A model generated the notes under the pieces. It did no database searches and was not told the DNA's origin. It worked only from the letters and a program-made list of their open reading frames with translations. Below are positions 1 through 6,517 of a DNA stretch of 12,654 nucleotides, piece by piece. The DNA comes from CAYNYM01 sp049366815 (GTDB lineage: Bacteria; Desulfobacterota; DSM-4660; Desulfatiglandales; HGW-15). How positions within the stretch are numbered: position 1 is the first letter of the stretch; each line of letters begins with the position of its first letter. Location of the stretch: positions 1-12,654 of the forward strand of contig JBMNCO010000036.1 of NCBI GenBank assembly GCA_049366815.1, read 5' to 3'. A program made the position numbers and the translations under genes.

Positions 1-601
1 GGGAGGGTTGTCGGGTCTCCAGGCATTCCCTGAGGGGGCATGGATGTCTCATGCCTTCACAGGGGGTATCTCGATTATGGGAAATTTCGTAGCAGTGGCG
101 CCCGACGACCTCCTCCCTCTTAAGTCCCAGATTTCTGAGCATGGTTTCGTTGATATCCAGGATATGATACCTGTTCCCGATCACCATGACATCTTCCTGA
201 TAAAAGGCATTGATGGCCGCATCATACATGGTTCTCGTCTTTTCAAGTTCTTGTTTCGTCTGCTCGTGCATGCTGGTCACACGGCCGATTTCCCAGAAAA
301 GTTGAGCAGCGCTGTCATCAATGACTTGAACGTGCCTCTTCCTTTTTTCCAGAACCTCCCTGTAAATCTCCTCGGATCCGGTCATTTCGATAATGAGGTC
401 GATATCCTCCCGCTCCAGGAGTTCCCTGTAATCCTTTGTAACGATCAATCCCTTACTCTTTGCCCGGACCACCGCGGGTGCGTCATCCCTCGCGTCCGCA
501 ACCGCCACCACCCTCGGGTTCATCTCGATAAAGGAATGTCTTTCTATGAGGCCCATGAGGAAATGACTCTTTTTACCTCCACCTAAAAGCGCAATATTCA
601 T
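1..601 (-). CDS. PAS-domain sensor protein with nucleotide-binding-like N-terminus (partial, probable histidine kinase)
   Basis: The reverse strand is open from an ATG at 601 to the window edge, giving 200 residues with the C-terminus missing. A strong ribosome site (GAGGGGGG) lies just upstream of the ATG. The N-terminus (MNIALLGGGKKSH) looks like a Rossmann-type glycine-rich loop, and the next ~100 residues read as an alternating alpha/beta domain ending near residue 108 (VIDDSAAQLFWEIG). A short helical linker (about 112-125, MHEQTKQELEKTR) leads into a PAS domain from about 126, with a typical core (DINETMLRNLGLKREEVVG) and a Cys-rich end (CEGMRHPCPLREC). This N-terminal plus PAS layout is known from sensor histidine kinases of Desulfobacterota. 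The kinase domain would lie beyond the window, so the kinase call is inference. It is transcribed away from the DUF1989 gene. Confidence 0.75.
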   Translation of the reverse strand, partial: MNIALLGGGKKSHFLMGLIERHSFIEMNPRVVAVADARDDAPAVVRAKSKGLIVTKDYRELLEREDIDLIIEMTGSEEIYREVLEKRKRHVQVIDDSAAQLFWEIGRVTSMHEQTKQELEKTRTMYDAAINAFYQEDVMVIGNRYHILDINETMLRNLGLKREEVVGRHCYEISHNRDTPCEGMRHPCPLRECLETRQPS

Positions 602-761
602 GACACCCCCCTCGGAAAAGATGGAGCATGCTCCCCTTAAAGACGATTTCAAAACGATAAAGATTCAGTGTCTCTTACTTTCTCTCTTTTTTTTTAATGC
701 ATAACATTTTTATTCGACGGCTTCAATGATTCCACAATTCCCTTGATCGCCGGAAAGGGTT

Positions 762-778
762 CAGGGGCAAGGCCCCTG
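762..778. repeat. Perfect GC-rich hairpin
   Basis: CAGGGGC, a 3-base loop AAG, then GCCCCTG form a perfect 7-bp stem. No T-run follows on either strand, so a simple intrinsic terminator is unlikely. Its role is unknown. Confidence 0.5.
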
Positions 779-823
779 GGAGTGGGTTTGCACTATAAAA
801 CAATTGACTCCGCCCGAACGGCC

Positions 824-983
824 TGTTACAGATGCCGTATGAATTTAGCCCTTTCCAATAACTGTGTGAAAATCATGCTCCTTTCTGAAGTGACCCGCGG
901 GAGCCTCGAGACGTAATAAAGGGTGCATGATTTCCTTTCGAATTTTTCAAAGGGCTAAAATGTTACCAGATGCCTTAAATTCA
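824..983. repeat. MITE-like inverted repeat with flanking direct repeats
   Basis: The left arm holds TTTAGCCCTTT (844-854), 15 unconserved bases, then AAATCATGC (870-878). The right arm is the reverse complement with the same geometry: GCATGATTT (925-933), 15 bases, then AAAGGGCTAAA (949-959). The inner ends remain partly complementary (878-884 against 918-926). Outside the arms lie near-identical direct repeats, TGTTACAGATGCC (824-836) and TGTTACCAGATGCC (961-974). TGAATTTA (840-847) is also the exact reverse complement of 976-983. The layout resembles a small non-autonomous insertion (terminal inverted repeats plus target duplication), but an RNA structure or paired regulator sites are also possible. 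It contains no gene. Confidence 0.55.
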
Positions 984-1005
984 CCTTTGATTATGGATTT
1001 CACTG

Positions 1006-1860
1006 ATGTCAAATTATCCGGCTGCTTATCAGGTTACAAAAGGTTCAGCCTTGGATGTCGATAAGGCCTTCTATCGGCGCATCGCCGAAGCCACGGATCA
1101 ACGCACCTTGATCGAAGGTATTGAGGTTCCCATCCGCAGCGGTCGGGCATGGACGGTCCCTGCCGGCCATGTCTTCCGCGTTGTCACCCTTGAGGGGCCG
1201 CAAGTGGGAGACCTCAATATCTGGAACCGGCATAATCCGCGGGAACGCATGTGGGCGGCACGAACACGGCAGTTGCAGGGGGCACACGTCTCGACCTTCG
1301 ACAGAATCTGGTCCACCCTCCCTTATTTCCGGCCCCTGGTCACGATCACCGCGGACAGCTTGGCCGATTACGGAGTGGACAGTGACGGCGGACGGGTTCA
1401 CGATCTACTGGGAAGCCGCTGCGATCCCTATGTCAACAAGATGCTGAAAGGTGAAGATTTTGATTTTCATTGCCATTCGAATCTGACGCGCGCCATCCAA
1501 CCCTATGGACTCACCGAGTTTGACGTACATGACGTGCTGAACGTATTCCAGTGCACGGGACTAAATGATGACGACATGTATTTCATGAAGGCCTGCCCTG
1601 CAAAAACAGGCGATTTCCTGGAATTTTTTGCTGAAATCGATCTGCTTTGCGCCATCTCGACCTGCCCGGGGGGCGATCTTTCGCTGCCCATGTGGGGCCC
1701 TGACGCGCAGGATCCACTCCAGGTCTGCCGTCCCCTCGGTGTAGAAATTTTCCGATTGGAACCGGAGTTGTTGCGCGGGTGGGAATCGCCACGCTCTCCC
1801 GATTACCGTGGACGCCACGGGATGACTGAACCGCATCCTGATTGGCAGATTCATTCCTGA
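1006..1860 (+). CDS. DUF1989 / urea carboxylase-associated family protein
   Basis: This 284-residue protein matches the DUF1989 family, often annotated as urea-carboxylase-associated protein, whose biochemical role is not settled. Seen here: a beta-rich start (IPAG-like WTVPAGHVFRVV, 49-60), QVGDLNIWN (66-74), conserved Cys/His clusters RCDPY (138-142) and HCHSNL (155-160), DVLNVFQCTG (176-185), and the family CPGGDLS motif (220-226). The clustered Cys and His suggest a metal site, which is an inference. There is no signal peptide, so it should be cytoplasmic. The ATG at 1006 has only a weak upstream purine stretch; the nearby ATG at 993 is out of frame. No urea carboxylase, allophanate hydrolase or urea transporter lies nearby, so the link to urea metabolism is weak here. 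It is followed by a 118-bp gap and murI in the same direction. Confidence 0.85.
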   Translation: MSNYPAAYQVTKGSALDVDKAFYRRIAEATDQRTLIEGIEVPIRSGRAWTVPAGHVFRVVTLEGPQVGDLNIWNRHNPRERMWAARTRQLQGAHVSTFDRIWSTLPYFRPLVTITADSLADYGVDSDGGRVHDLLGSRCDPYVNKMLKGEDFDFHCHSNLTRAIQPYGLTEFDVHDVLNVFQCTGLNDDDMYFMKACPAKTGDFLEFFAEIDLLCAISTCPGGDLSLPMWGPDAQDPLQVCRPLGVEIFRLEPELLRGWESPRSPDYRGRHGMTEPHPDWQIHS

Positions 1861-1883
1861 ACACCATGAACCGGATGACATAA

Positions 1884-1982
1884 CTCCTGAGAAGGACCCT
1901 GAAGGGATGGGAGGATATCGACCAATCCGACTATTTCAGGCCCATTTGTGAGATCTTTATCGAGCGAGGTAAGGCAGGATGA
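1884..1982 (+). pseudogene. Possible C-terminal coding remnant overlapping the murI start
   Basis: After an in-frame TAA at 1881 the frame stays open for 32 codons and ends at a TGA (1980-1982) that overlaps the murI ATG as ATGA. The peptide (ending YFRPICEIFIERGKAG) has ordinary protein-like composition and an amphipathic tail, unlike random sequence. There is no start codon with a ribosome site. The tight overlap with murI is typical of the end of a co-transcribed upstream gene, so this may be the surviving 3' end of a gene whose front was lost. I do not recognise the family, and chance is not excluded. Confidence 0.3.
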
Positions 1983-2785
1983 TCGGTGTTTTTGATTCGG
2001 GTTTCGGCGGATTGACGATTCTCAAGGCCTTTTTGAGGGATCTGCCCGAATATGATTACCTCTACCTCGGCGACAGCGCCCGTACGCCTTACGGCAACAA
2101 ATCCCTGAAGGTCGTGTACGAATACACCCGACAGGCCGTGGAATTCCTTTTCCGTGAAGGGGCAATCCTGATCATCCTGGCCTGCAATACGGCCTCTGCT
2201 AAGGCCCTGAGGAGGATTCAGCAGGAATGGCTACCCCTAAACTATCCCCTGAGGCGGGTCCTGGGCGTGGCCATCCCCCTGGCCGAGGCGGCCGTGGCGG
2301 CCAGCCGTTGCGGCCGCATAGGGGTTATCGGCACACGGGCAACCATCGAATCCAAGGTCTATGAGCAGGAACTCCACAAACTGCAGCCCCGTCTGAGGAT
2401 CTACGGAGAGGCATGCCCTCTCCTGGTCCCCCTTGTGGAAGAAGACTGGGTTGGAAGGCCGGAGACCACCATGATCCTGAAAAAGTATCTCAGGCCCCTC
2501 AAAAGTACGAAGATCGACACCCTCATCCTGGGCTGTACACACTACCCCTTTCTCAGGAAAGACATCGCCCGGATCATGGGCAAGAACTGCCACGTCCTGG
2601 ATGCCCCCGGCATCGTTTCCGCCAAACTCGCGGACTACCTGAAACGCCACCCGGAAATCGAGACGGAGCTCCTCCGGGACGGACGAAGGGCATTTTACAC
2701 CACTGATGACCCGGACCGGTTTCAGGCATTTGGAGAAAAATTCCTGGGGAAAAAGATCTCCGGAGTTGAGGCAATCTCCCTGTAG
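1979..2785 (+). CDS. murI: Glutamate racemase
   Basis: The enzyme interconverts L- and D-glutamate in the cytoplasm and supplies D-glutamate for peptidoglycan. The 268-residue length is normal for the family. All hallmark motifs are present: the N-terminal DSGFGGL with Asp6/Ser7, GDSARTPYG (31-39), the first catalytic cysteine in ACNTASA (Cys69), and the second in GCTHYPFL (Cys186, with His188). The fold is the usual two-domain pseudo-symmetric Asp/Glu racemase. The ATG at 1979 gives the MIGVFDSG start expected for the family and is preceded by a purine-rich stretch (GAGGTAAGGCAGG). It overlaps the stop of a possible coding remnant (ATGA). Nothing else in cell-wall synthesis is nearby, so murI appears as a lone housekeeping gene here. 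Confidence 0.97.
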   Translation: MIGVFDSGFGGLTILKAFLRDLPEYDYLYLGDSARTPYGNKSLKVVYEYTRQAVEFLFREGAILIILACNTASAKALRRIQQEWLPLNYPLRRVLGVAIPLAEAAVAASRCGRIGVIGTRATIESKVYEQELHKLQPRLRIYGEACPLLVPLVEEDWVGRPETTMILKKYLRPLKSTKIDTLILGCTHYPFLRKDIARIMGKNCHVLDAPGIVSAKLADYLKRHPEIETELLRDGRRAFYTTDDPDRFQAFGEKFLGKKISGVEAISL

Positions 2786-2837
2786 TGTGCCCTTCCCGCC
2801 ATCCTAAAATTTGATCAAAGGAGGCCTCGACAGGCCC

Positions 2838-2853
2838 GAACATCGAAATGTTC
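2838..2853. repeat. Perfect hairpin downstream of murI
   Basis: GAACAT, loop CGAA, ATGTTC form a perfect 6-bp stem 52 bases after the murI stop, followed by a pyrimidine-rich stretch (ATCCTCCGTTTTCC). It could be a weak terminator for murI, but it lacks a clean T-run. Confidence 0.35.
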
Positions 2854-2928
2854 ATCCTCCGTTTTCCTATCTCCTTGCAGACCATGTAATGATTCTTTGA
2901 TTATGAAATCACGGGGGAGGATTCATGC

Positions 2929-3132
2929 ATGAGGAAAAACGCCGTCCTGAAAACAGTCAATCCGATGCTCGGGCTACTTTTCCTCATTCAGGTTGCCGTA
3001 GGGGTGCTTCAGGACACGTTGCCTCACACAACTGGGTGGGAAAACCCACTTCCCGGAGACGAGTGCTGTCATTCGAATGTGAGAGGCAACCACAAGGCCG
3101 CAAAATATGGACAGCGAATAAAATCAAAATAG
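2929..3132 (+). CDS. Short membrane protein, possibly truncated
   Basis: A 67-residue frame starts at ATG 2929, eight bases after a strong GGAGG (2916-2920); this spacing favours 2929 over the out-of-frame ATG at 2925. Residues ~12-28 (NPMLGLLFLIQVAVGVL) form one transmembrane segment. The start (KxxNPxLxxLFLxQxxxGxLxD) resembles the first helix of small two-helix DUF4405-like / cytochrome-b-like membrane proteins found in Desulfobacterota. Those normally carry a His-containing second helix, but here the rest (from about residue 33) is polar and looks unrelated, as if the gene had been truncated or frameshifted. The last 9 bp overlap the end of the convergent gene at 3124. It could also be a genuine single-helix small protein. 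Confidence 0.4.
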   Translation: MRKNAVLKTVNPMLGLLFLIQVAVGVLQDTLPHTTGWENPLPGDECCHSNVRGNHKAAKYGQRIKSK

Positions 3133-3453
3133 ATTAAATTTTAAATACAAAAACAGGATGAGAAGAGAAGTCCCCAAAGAAATGGTACTGGCGACAATTG
3201 CACCATTGCGCTTGTTGTCCTCGCTGGTAAAAATAGCAATTATGCCACCTAAGACAGAGATTGCAAAGGCGGCAGCGCAAGCTATCGAAAGAAACACTTC
3301 CTGATCTTTTCTGACGTTGATAAAAAATGAGATCAAAAAAGCAGTGCCTACGATAGAGGCCATTGTCTGTTTATCTCGCTCATCAATAAACATCGAAGCC
3401 AAGGCCCCAATGACCGCCATAATAAAGGAAACTATCGCAATCAAATCCTGCAC
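3124..3453 (-). CDS. Small hydrophobic membrane protein
   Basis: The 109-residue product is dominated by four hydrophobic segments (about 4-22, 33-46, 54-76 and 86-106) separated by short charged loops (DERDK, NVRKDQE, TSEDNKRN). It is therefore an integral inner-membrane protein. The start is GTG at 3451-3453, with GAGAGG ten bases upstream. I do not recognise a family, and no catalytic or metal-binding residues stand out. It converges with the short plus-strand gene and overlaps its 3' end by 9 bp. It stands alone, with about 300 bp before the next minus-strand gene upstream. Confidence 0.65.
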   Translation of the reverse strand: MQDLIAIVSFIMAVIGALASMFIDERDKQTMASIVGTAFLISFFINVRKDQEVFLSIACAAAFAISVLGGIIAIFTSEDNKRNGAIVASTISLGTSLLILFLYLKFNLF

Positions 3454-3750
3454 TTTCTTAGCACCTCTCTGTTATTGGTAGAAATAAAGGCAATTTTTTC
3501 AGAGATACGAATTATCCTCGATAGTCAGCCGGATCGTCAAGGCCGGAAAATAGAGGTATAATACATCCCCTCTAGATGAATGATCACGGCTTGAGGGTTT
3601 GACGGATCCGGTCTCTTCCTCAGGCGAAGTCCATCAGCTTCCTGGTCGCTGCGGCATTCATAACCTACGCGCCGTTTCGACAAAACGTATGGAATAGATC
3701 CGCGCCACGGATGGCTGTTGGAGAGGGATTCCCCATCACCAGACACCTTT
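3454..3750. other. Intergenic, no recognised gene
   Basis: About 300 bp between two minus-strand genes. One reverse frame that shadows the YHS gene stays open here to 3537, but its residues show no family I recognise and it has no separate start. A short inverted repeat, TAGAGG ... CCTCTA, lies around 3551-3574. Nothing else was seen. Confidence 0.5.
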
Positions 3751-4032
3751 TCAGTGGCATTTGGGACCTGAACAACCGAACGCATTCTTATTGATTTTGG
3801 CCATGCTTTCCAGATACCGTCCAAACCAGCCCTTCTTTTTACCAGGTCCCGACTTGAGGTATTTGTCGGGATTGGTCTCAAAGGCGGTGTGGCAGCCCTC
3901 GGCGCAAAACCAGTAACTCGTTCCCCTGTGGATTGAGACAAACTTTGTCTTGCCCGGCACTACATCCATCCCGCATACCGGATCGATAGTCTTCCTCTGT
4001 GGATCTGTGGTCTTGTTTTCCAAGGTTGTCAT
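3751..4032 (-). CDS. YHS-domain metal-binding protein
   Basis: This 93-residue soluble protein carries a YHS domain at about 16-60: DPVCGM (Cys20), a beta-hairpin, then YWFCAEGC (Cys43, Cys47) and FETNPDKYL. In this family the cysteines bind transition metals; such domains occur alone or fused to copper P-type ATPases. A basic linker (GPGKKKGW) leads to a C-terminal helix (RYLESMAKIN) and a second potential thiol site, CSGPKCH (87-93). The start at 4032 is chosen over an in-frame ATG at 4086 because AAGGGGG sits seven bases upstream and the extra residues do not look like part of the fold. There is no signal peptide. It lies just downstream of the ZraP-like pseudogene in the same direction (58-bp gap), fitting a metal-response unit. 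Copper is the likeliest metal, by context. Confidence 0.88.
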   Translation of the reverse strand: MTTLENKTTDPQRKTIDPVCGMDVVPGKTKFVSIHRGTSYWFCAEGCHTAFETNPDKYLKSGPGKKKGWFGRYLESMAKINKNAFGCSGPKCH

Positions 4033-4089
4033 GATTAAACCCCCTTGTGAAAGGGATGGATTCAGATCCACCCTTCCCTTGGTCAAAAG

Positions 4090-4578
4090 TTAATTCCAAC
4101 ATTACCCCGGCCCATAGCCCATCATATCACCTTAGTAAGGCCCCATATGATGGCCGTACCAACCGCCAGAGCCTTAACCAAGCCGCTGATCGGGTACAAT
4201 TTTACGGGCTTCGAGTTCATGGGTGAGCCTTGATTCTTCTAACCTTGCCCGAAGTTCGCTGATCTCTTTCTGAAGCGTTTTACCCTTATCAAGATCAGGA
4301 TTGGCGCTGTTCAGCGCACTGTCGAGTTCGCCAGATTTCTTCCAGATCTGATCCCGCATGTCTCTTGTTTCGTCATAGAACTTGCGATCGAGCGCATCCA
4401 GCCTGCTTCACAGCTCAGAGGTCAGGTTCCCATAGTTATCTCCTCCATACTCGGGGCCGCTGCCCCAGTATCCCATCATGTGATGTCACCAACCCCATCC
4501 GGGTCCCCGCGCCATGACTGGAACAGCCACAACGCCGATCAGCAGGAGAATCCCAACAATTATTGTTAGTCTTTTCAT
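4090..4578 (-). pseudogene. ZraP/Spy-like periplasmic metal-binding protein, broken by five stops
   Basis: Reading 163 codons straight through from ATG 4578 (GGAG eight bases upstream) gives a complete family-like protein: a signal peptide (MKRLTIIVGILLLIGVVAVP), a Gly/Trp/Met-rich start (GPGWGW, HHMMGYWG), a long charged helical core (RLDALDRKFYDETRDMRDQI, then KGKTLQKEISELRARLEE) and a Gly/His/Met-rich tail (GGWYGHHMGPY, DMMGYGPG, CWN). The frame is interrupted by TGA at 4486-4488 and 4408-4410, and TAA at 4174-4176, 4132-4134 and 4102-4104, before the expected stop at 4090-4092. There are no frameshifts. ZraP/CpxP-type proteins are periplasmic, bind zinc or copper, and act as envelope-stress sensors or chaperones. 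As read, it would give only a 30-residue peptide, so I call a pseudogene decaying by point mutation. Confidence 0.8.
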
Positions 4579-4635
4579 AATGTAAACTCCTGAGTTGGTT
4601 TTGATATGTCTGATTTTATTATGCAGCAAGCAACC

Positions 4636-4650
4636 TACCACATTGTGGTA
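4636..4650. promoter_or_regulatory. Perfect palindrome TACCACATTGTGGTA, candidate operator
   Basis: Two 7-base arms (TACCACA / TGTGGTA) surround a single T, 58 bp upstream of the ZraP-like pseudogene start. On the minus strand a possible -10 (TATGAT) lies immediately upstream. Its position suggests a repressor or activator site controlling the pseudogene and the YHS gene, plausibly for a metal or stress regulator. The motif does not match a consensus I can name with confidence. Confidence 0.45.
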
Positions 4651-4805
4651 TATCATACGTAACAATCTAATATCTTTTGCTTTATTTTCAAGTTCAAGAA
4701 ATAACGATCAATAATACGAGTGGGTATGTATGGAACCATGGGTAAAAAGTAGTCAGTTTGTGGGGGTATTACGGGAGGTGTTCTGGGTAGAAAGTATCCG
4801 GATTT

Positions 4806-4838
4806 AAAAAAATGGGGCCCCAATTAAGAGGCCCTCTT
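4806..4838 (-). terminator. Candidate intrinsic terminator of the cytochrome operon
   Basis: Read on the minus strand, AAGAGGGCCTCTT is followed by AATT, then GGGGCCCC and ATTTTTTT. GGGCC can pair with GGCCC across a 10-base loop just before the T-run. It lies about 145 bp after the cytochrome b stop. Alternative local pairings exist (AAGAGG/CCTCTT), so the exact fold is uncertain. Confidence 0.5.
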
Positions 4839-4980
4839 CAAGGGGAAGACCTGCCCTTCTTACGGAAAAACCCGTTTTTCTGGCGTAGACTGACCGTCGC
4901 CACGATGACTAACAGATTGTTTGCCAGATCCTTCTCACGATCTCCAATTGATTAAAACTCAGGATGCTCAGGAGGCAATG

Positions 4981-5811
4981 TCAATGCAGTCTGATATGAG
5001 GACTGTAGATGATCCCATTGATGAGCAAATAGACCCCGAACACTAGGGCTCCATAGCCAAAACCGAAGTAGACAATCTTGAACCAGAGGGCTGGAGCTTT
5101 GGCCGTGACAATTTCTAAGTTTTTCCCGGTTTCCAGACGTTCAATCCATGCGGGCTTTTCTTTTATCGCCTCTTCCATGGTAACATTGCCTGAAAACATC
5201 GCTTGGTTCATGGGGAAACTGGAGGGCCGCAGATGACCTATAAAAAAGTGAACGATGAAGATGTAAGAAACAGCCAAAATAGCTTCAGCCCTATGCAGAA
5301 GGGCAGCCACATTCAAAGACCAGCCGGGTAGAAAACGGCTGGTCCATATGGGATAAATAAGCATGATACCTGTGATCGCCAGCAGGGGTAGTCCCCAGAA
5401 AACAGCCCAGTAATCGAACTTCTCCCAGTATGTCCAGCGATCAAATCTAGGAGACGGGCCAAAACCAAAGAACCATAAAAATCTCTGCCAGAGATGTAGG
5501 ACATCGTGAAGATTAGGAACAAGGGAATCCGGGCCGAAAATACTTTTCCCCAGATTTCGCAATTTCATCCTTGTGAGCAGATAAATGATATGCAACAGGA
5601 AGCCTGCAATCATCAAAGCGCCGACCCAGTGATGAATCAAGGCTGAATTCTCATAACCGCCGAAAAAACTGCTTAGTTCTTTACCCCAGACAGTGGTAAT
5701 GAACAAGCGTCCGAAACCGGTTGCTGCTTGTATAAGGAAGGCCACTATCAGGAAAAAATGAAACAGTCGATCCAGTTTGTTGAATCTTTTAATATAGATC
5801 TTTGTTCTCAT
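4981..5811 (-). CDS. Membrane cytochrome b (formate dehydrogenase gamma / cytochrome b561-like)
   Basis: This 276-residue integral membrane protein has about five helices: 17-35, 60-80, 133-155, 175-195 and 243-268. Likely haem-b ligands are histidines within or at the ends of helices: His18 (DRLFH), His60/61 (IHHW), His74, His173 (LLHR), His188 and His193 (HFFIGHLRP). This pattern is typical of di-haem cytochrome b subunits that exchange electrons with the quinone pool in formate dehydrogenases, hydrogenases and thiosulfate reductases. Its ATG overlaps the stop of the upstream trihaem cytochrome by 4 bp (ATGA), so the two are translationally coupled. It is the last gene of the operon. By context it passes electrons between menaquinol and the periplasmic cytochromes. 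No molybdopterin or hydrogenase catalytic subunit is encoded nearby. Confidence 0.88.
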   Translation of the reverse strand: MRTKIYIKRFNKLDRLFHFFLIVAFLIQAATGFGRLFITTVWGKELSSFFGGYENSALIHHWVGALMIAGFLLHIIYLLTRMKLRNLGKSIFGPDSLVPNLHDVLHLWQRFLWFFGFGPSPRFDRWTYWEKFDYWAVFWGLPLLAITGIMLIYPIWTSRFLPGWSLNVAALLHRAEAILAVSYIFIVHFFIGHLRPSSFPMNQAMFSGNVTMEEAIKEKPAWIERLETGKNLEIVTAKAPALWFKIVYFGFGYGALVFGVYLLINGIIYSPHIRLH

Positions 5812-6497
5812 TTCTCATCTTTCCCTTTTTTCCAGAATAACTCACGCAAGCCTACCAGAATACTATGTGGTATGAAAAACACCAGCGTTCCAGCGAAAAG
5901 CAAAAGCATGAACCAGTAACTATAATACAAAAGGGGAAAGACCTCCCTGGCTTTTGAAGAACCTGGTGCGGGTTCATGGACGATATAACTTGCATAGGAG
6001 GCACTGGATCCTTCGTGACATTTTGAACAAACGTAAGCATGCCGGCGTATGGGGTTCATGGGAGAGTAATAGTGGTTGATACTCGCTACGGGCTCACCTC
6101 CGTGACACTGGCGGCAGGTGAGATTGGCTCGCACCGTGTGGATATCCAAGGTTTCACTGATATGGCAATCTTCACAGCGCCGTCGTTCGTAAAACTTTAT
6201 TCCCCTGTGTGAGTCAGCAAGCCGTGTACGAACACGAACAACAGCCGCGCCCGGGCTATATGGAAACACTCCTCTGCTAACCCCTGGAACGCCGACCATG
6301 GGACGCTGGCGTTGAGGAAGAACCTCATATTCCTCATAGTAGCCGGTGCTTGTCTCATATTGTTTGTAACGCCGGATAGCCGAGGCCACCTCCTCCTGAG
6401 AAAACACTATTTCCGGAAGGAACAACAGGCTCACAAAAACGGCAGTGGCCATTCCCGAAAATATTCCTCTCATACAGACTCTGCACATCATCACCAA
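5808..6497 (-). CDS. Trihaem cytochrome c with C-terminal membrane anchor
   Basis: The 229-residue protein has an N-terminal export segment (about 11-33, GIFSGMATAVFVSLLFLPEI), then a periplasmic part with three CXXCH haem sites: CEDCH (108-112), CRQCH (128-132) and CSKCH (157-161). Extra histidines (for example His98, His120, His142, His153, His174) can serve as distal ligands. One transmembrane helix (about 190-209) near the end is followed by a basic cytoplasmic tail (FWKKGKDEK). The haem domain should therefore sit on the periplasmic face, anchored beside the cytochrome b encoded by the overlapping downstream gene. The first ATG of several is given as start; Met9 is an alternative, and no strong ribosome site decides between them. 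It lies 20 bp after the octahaem gene. The likely role is relay between cytochrome b and the octahaem lipoprotein. Confidence 0.87.
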   Translation of the reverse strand: MVMMCRVCMRGIFSGMATAVFVSLLFLPEIVFSQEEVASAIRRYKQYETSTGYYEEYEVLPQRQRPMVGVPGVSRGVFPYSPGAAVVRVRTRLADSHRGIKFYERRRCEDCHISETLDIHTVRANLTCRQCHGGEPVASINHYYSPMNPIRRHAYVCSKCHEGSSASYASYIVHEPAPGSSKAREVFPLLYYSYWFMLLLFAGTLVFFIPHSILVGLRELFWKKGKDEK

Positions 6498-6517
6498 ATC
6501 CCCGTTTTCCCGATAAA

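Larger units (their letters stand above)
602..1005. other. Intergenic region between divergent genes
   Basis: I found no convincing coding frame in these 404 bases. They separate the minus-strand sensor gene from the plus-strand DUF1989 gene, so both promoters should lie here, but no clear -35/-10 pair stands out. The region holds a perfect small hairpin at 762-778 and a MITE-like inverted repeat at 840-983, listed separately. A long pyrimidine tract (about 675-692) is also present. Confidence 0.6.
4579..4980. other. Intergenic region with operator and terminator signals
   Basis: This 402-bp gap lies between the cytochrome b gene and the ZraP-like pseudogene, both on the minus strand. I found no coding frame with a recognisable product. 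It holds a perfect palindrome (4636-4650) in the pseudogene's upstream region and a GC-rich hairpin plus T-run (4806-4838) that could end the cytochrome operon. Confidence 0.55.

Noticed and set aside
8..586. A 192-codon plus-strand open frame
   Set aside because: It lies opposite the sensor protein, whose reverse-strand reading shows a good ribosome site, a Rossmann-like start and a PAS domain. The plus frame has no recognisable domain.
985..2911. Shared word CTTTGATTATG just upstream of the DUF1989 gene (985-995) and the short membrane gene (about 2895)
   Set aside because: An 11-base match is expected several times by chance in a window of this size, and no consistent promoter geometry was found.
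2925..3137. An alternative start at 2925 in a second frame (70 codons)
   Set aside because: Only four bases separate it from GGAGG, the product is polar and basic with no helix, and the 2929 frame gives a clear membrane segment.
3537..3941. A 134-codon minus-strand frame
   Set aside because: Its first half is a frame-shadow of the YHS gene; the extension below 3750 has no start of its own and no family I recognise.
4090..4578. Selenocysteine or general stop-codon recoding as an explanation for the ZraP-like gene
   Set aside because: The stops include both TGA and TAA at five places, and neighbouring genes end normally at TGA, TAA and TAG. Selenocysteine would explain neither the TAA codons nor positions where homologues have Arg, Gly or Tyr-like residues. 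Pseudogene is simpler.
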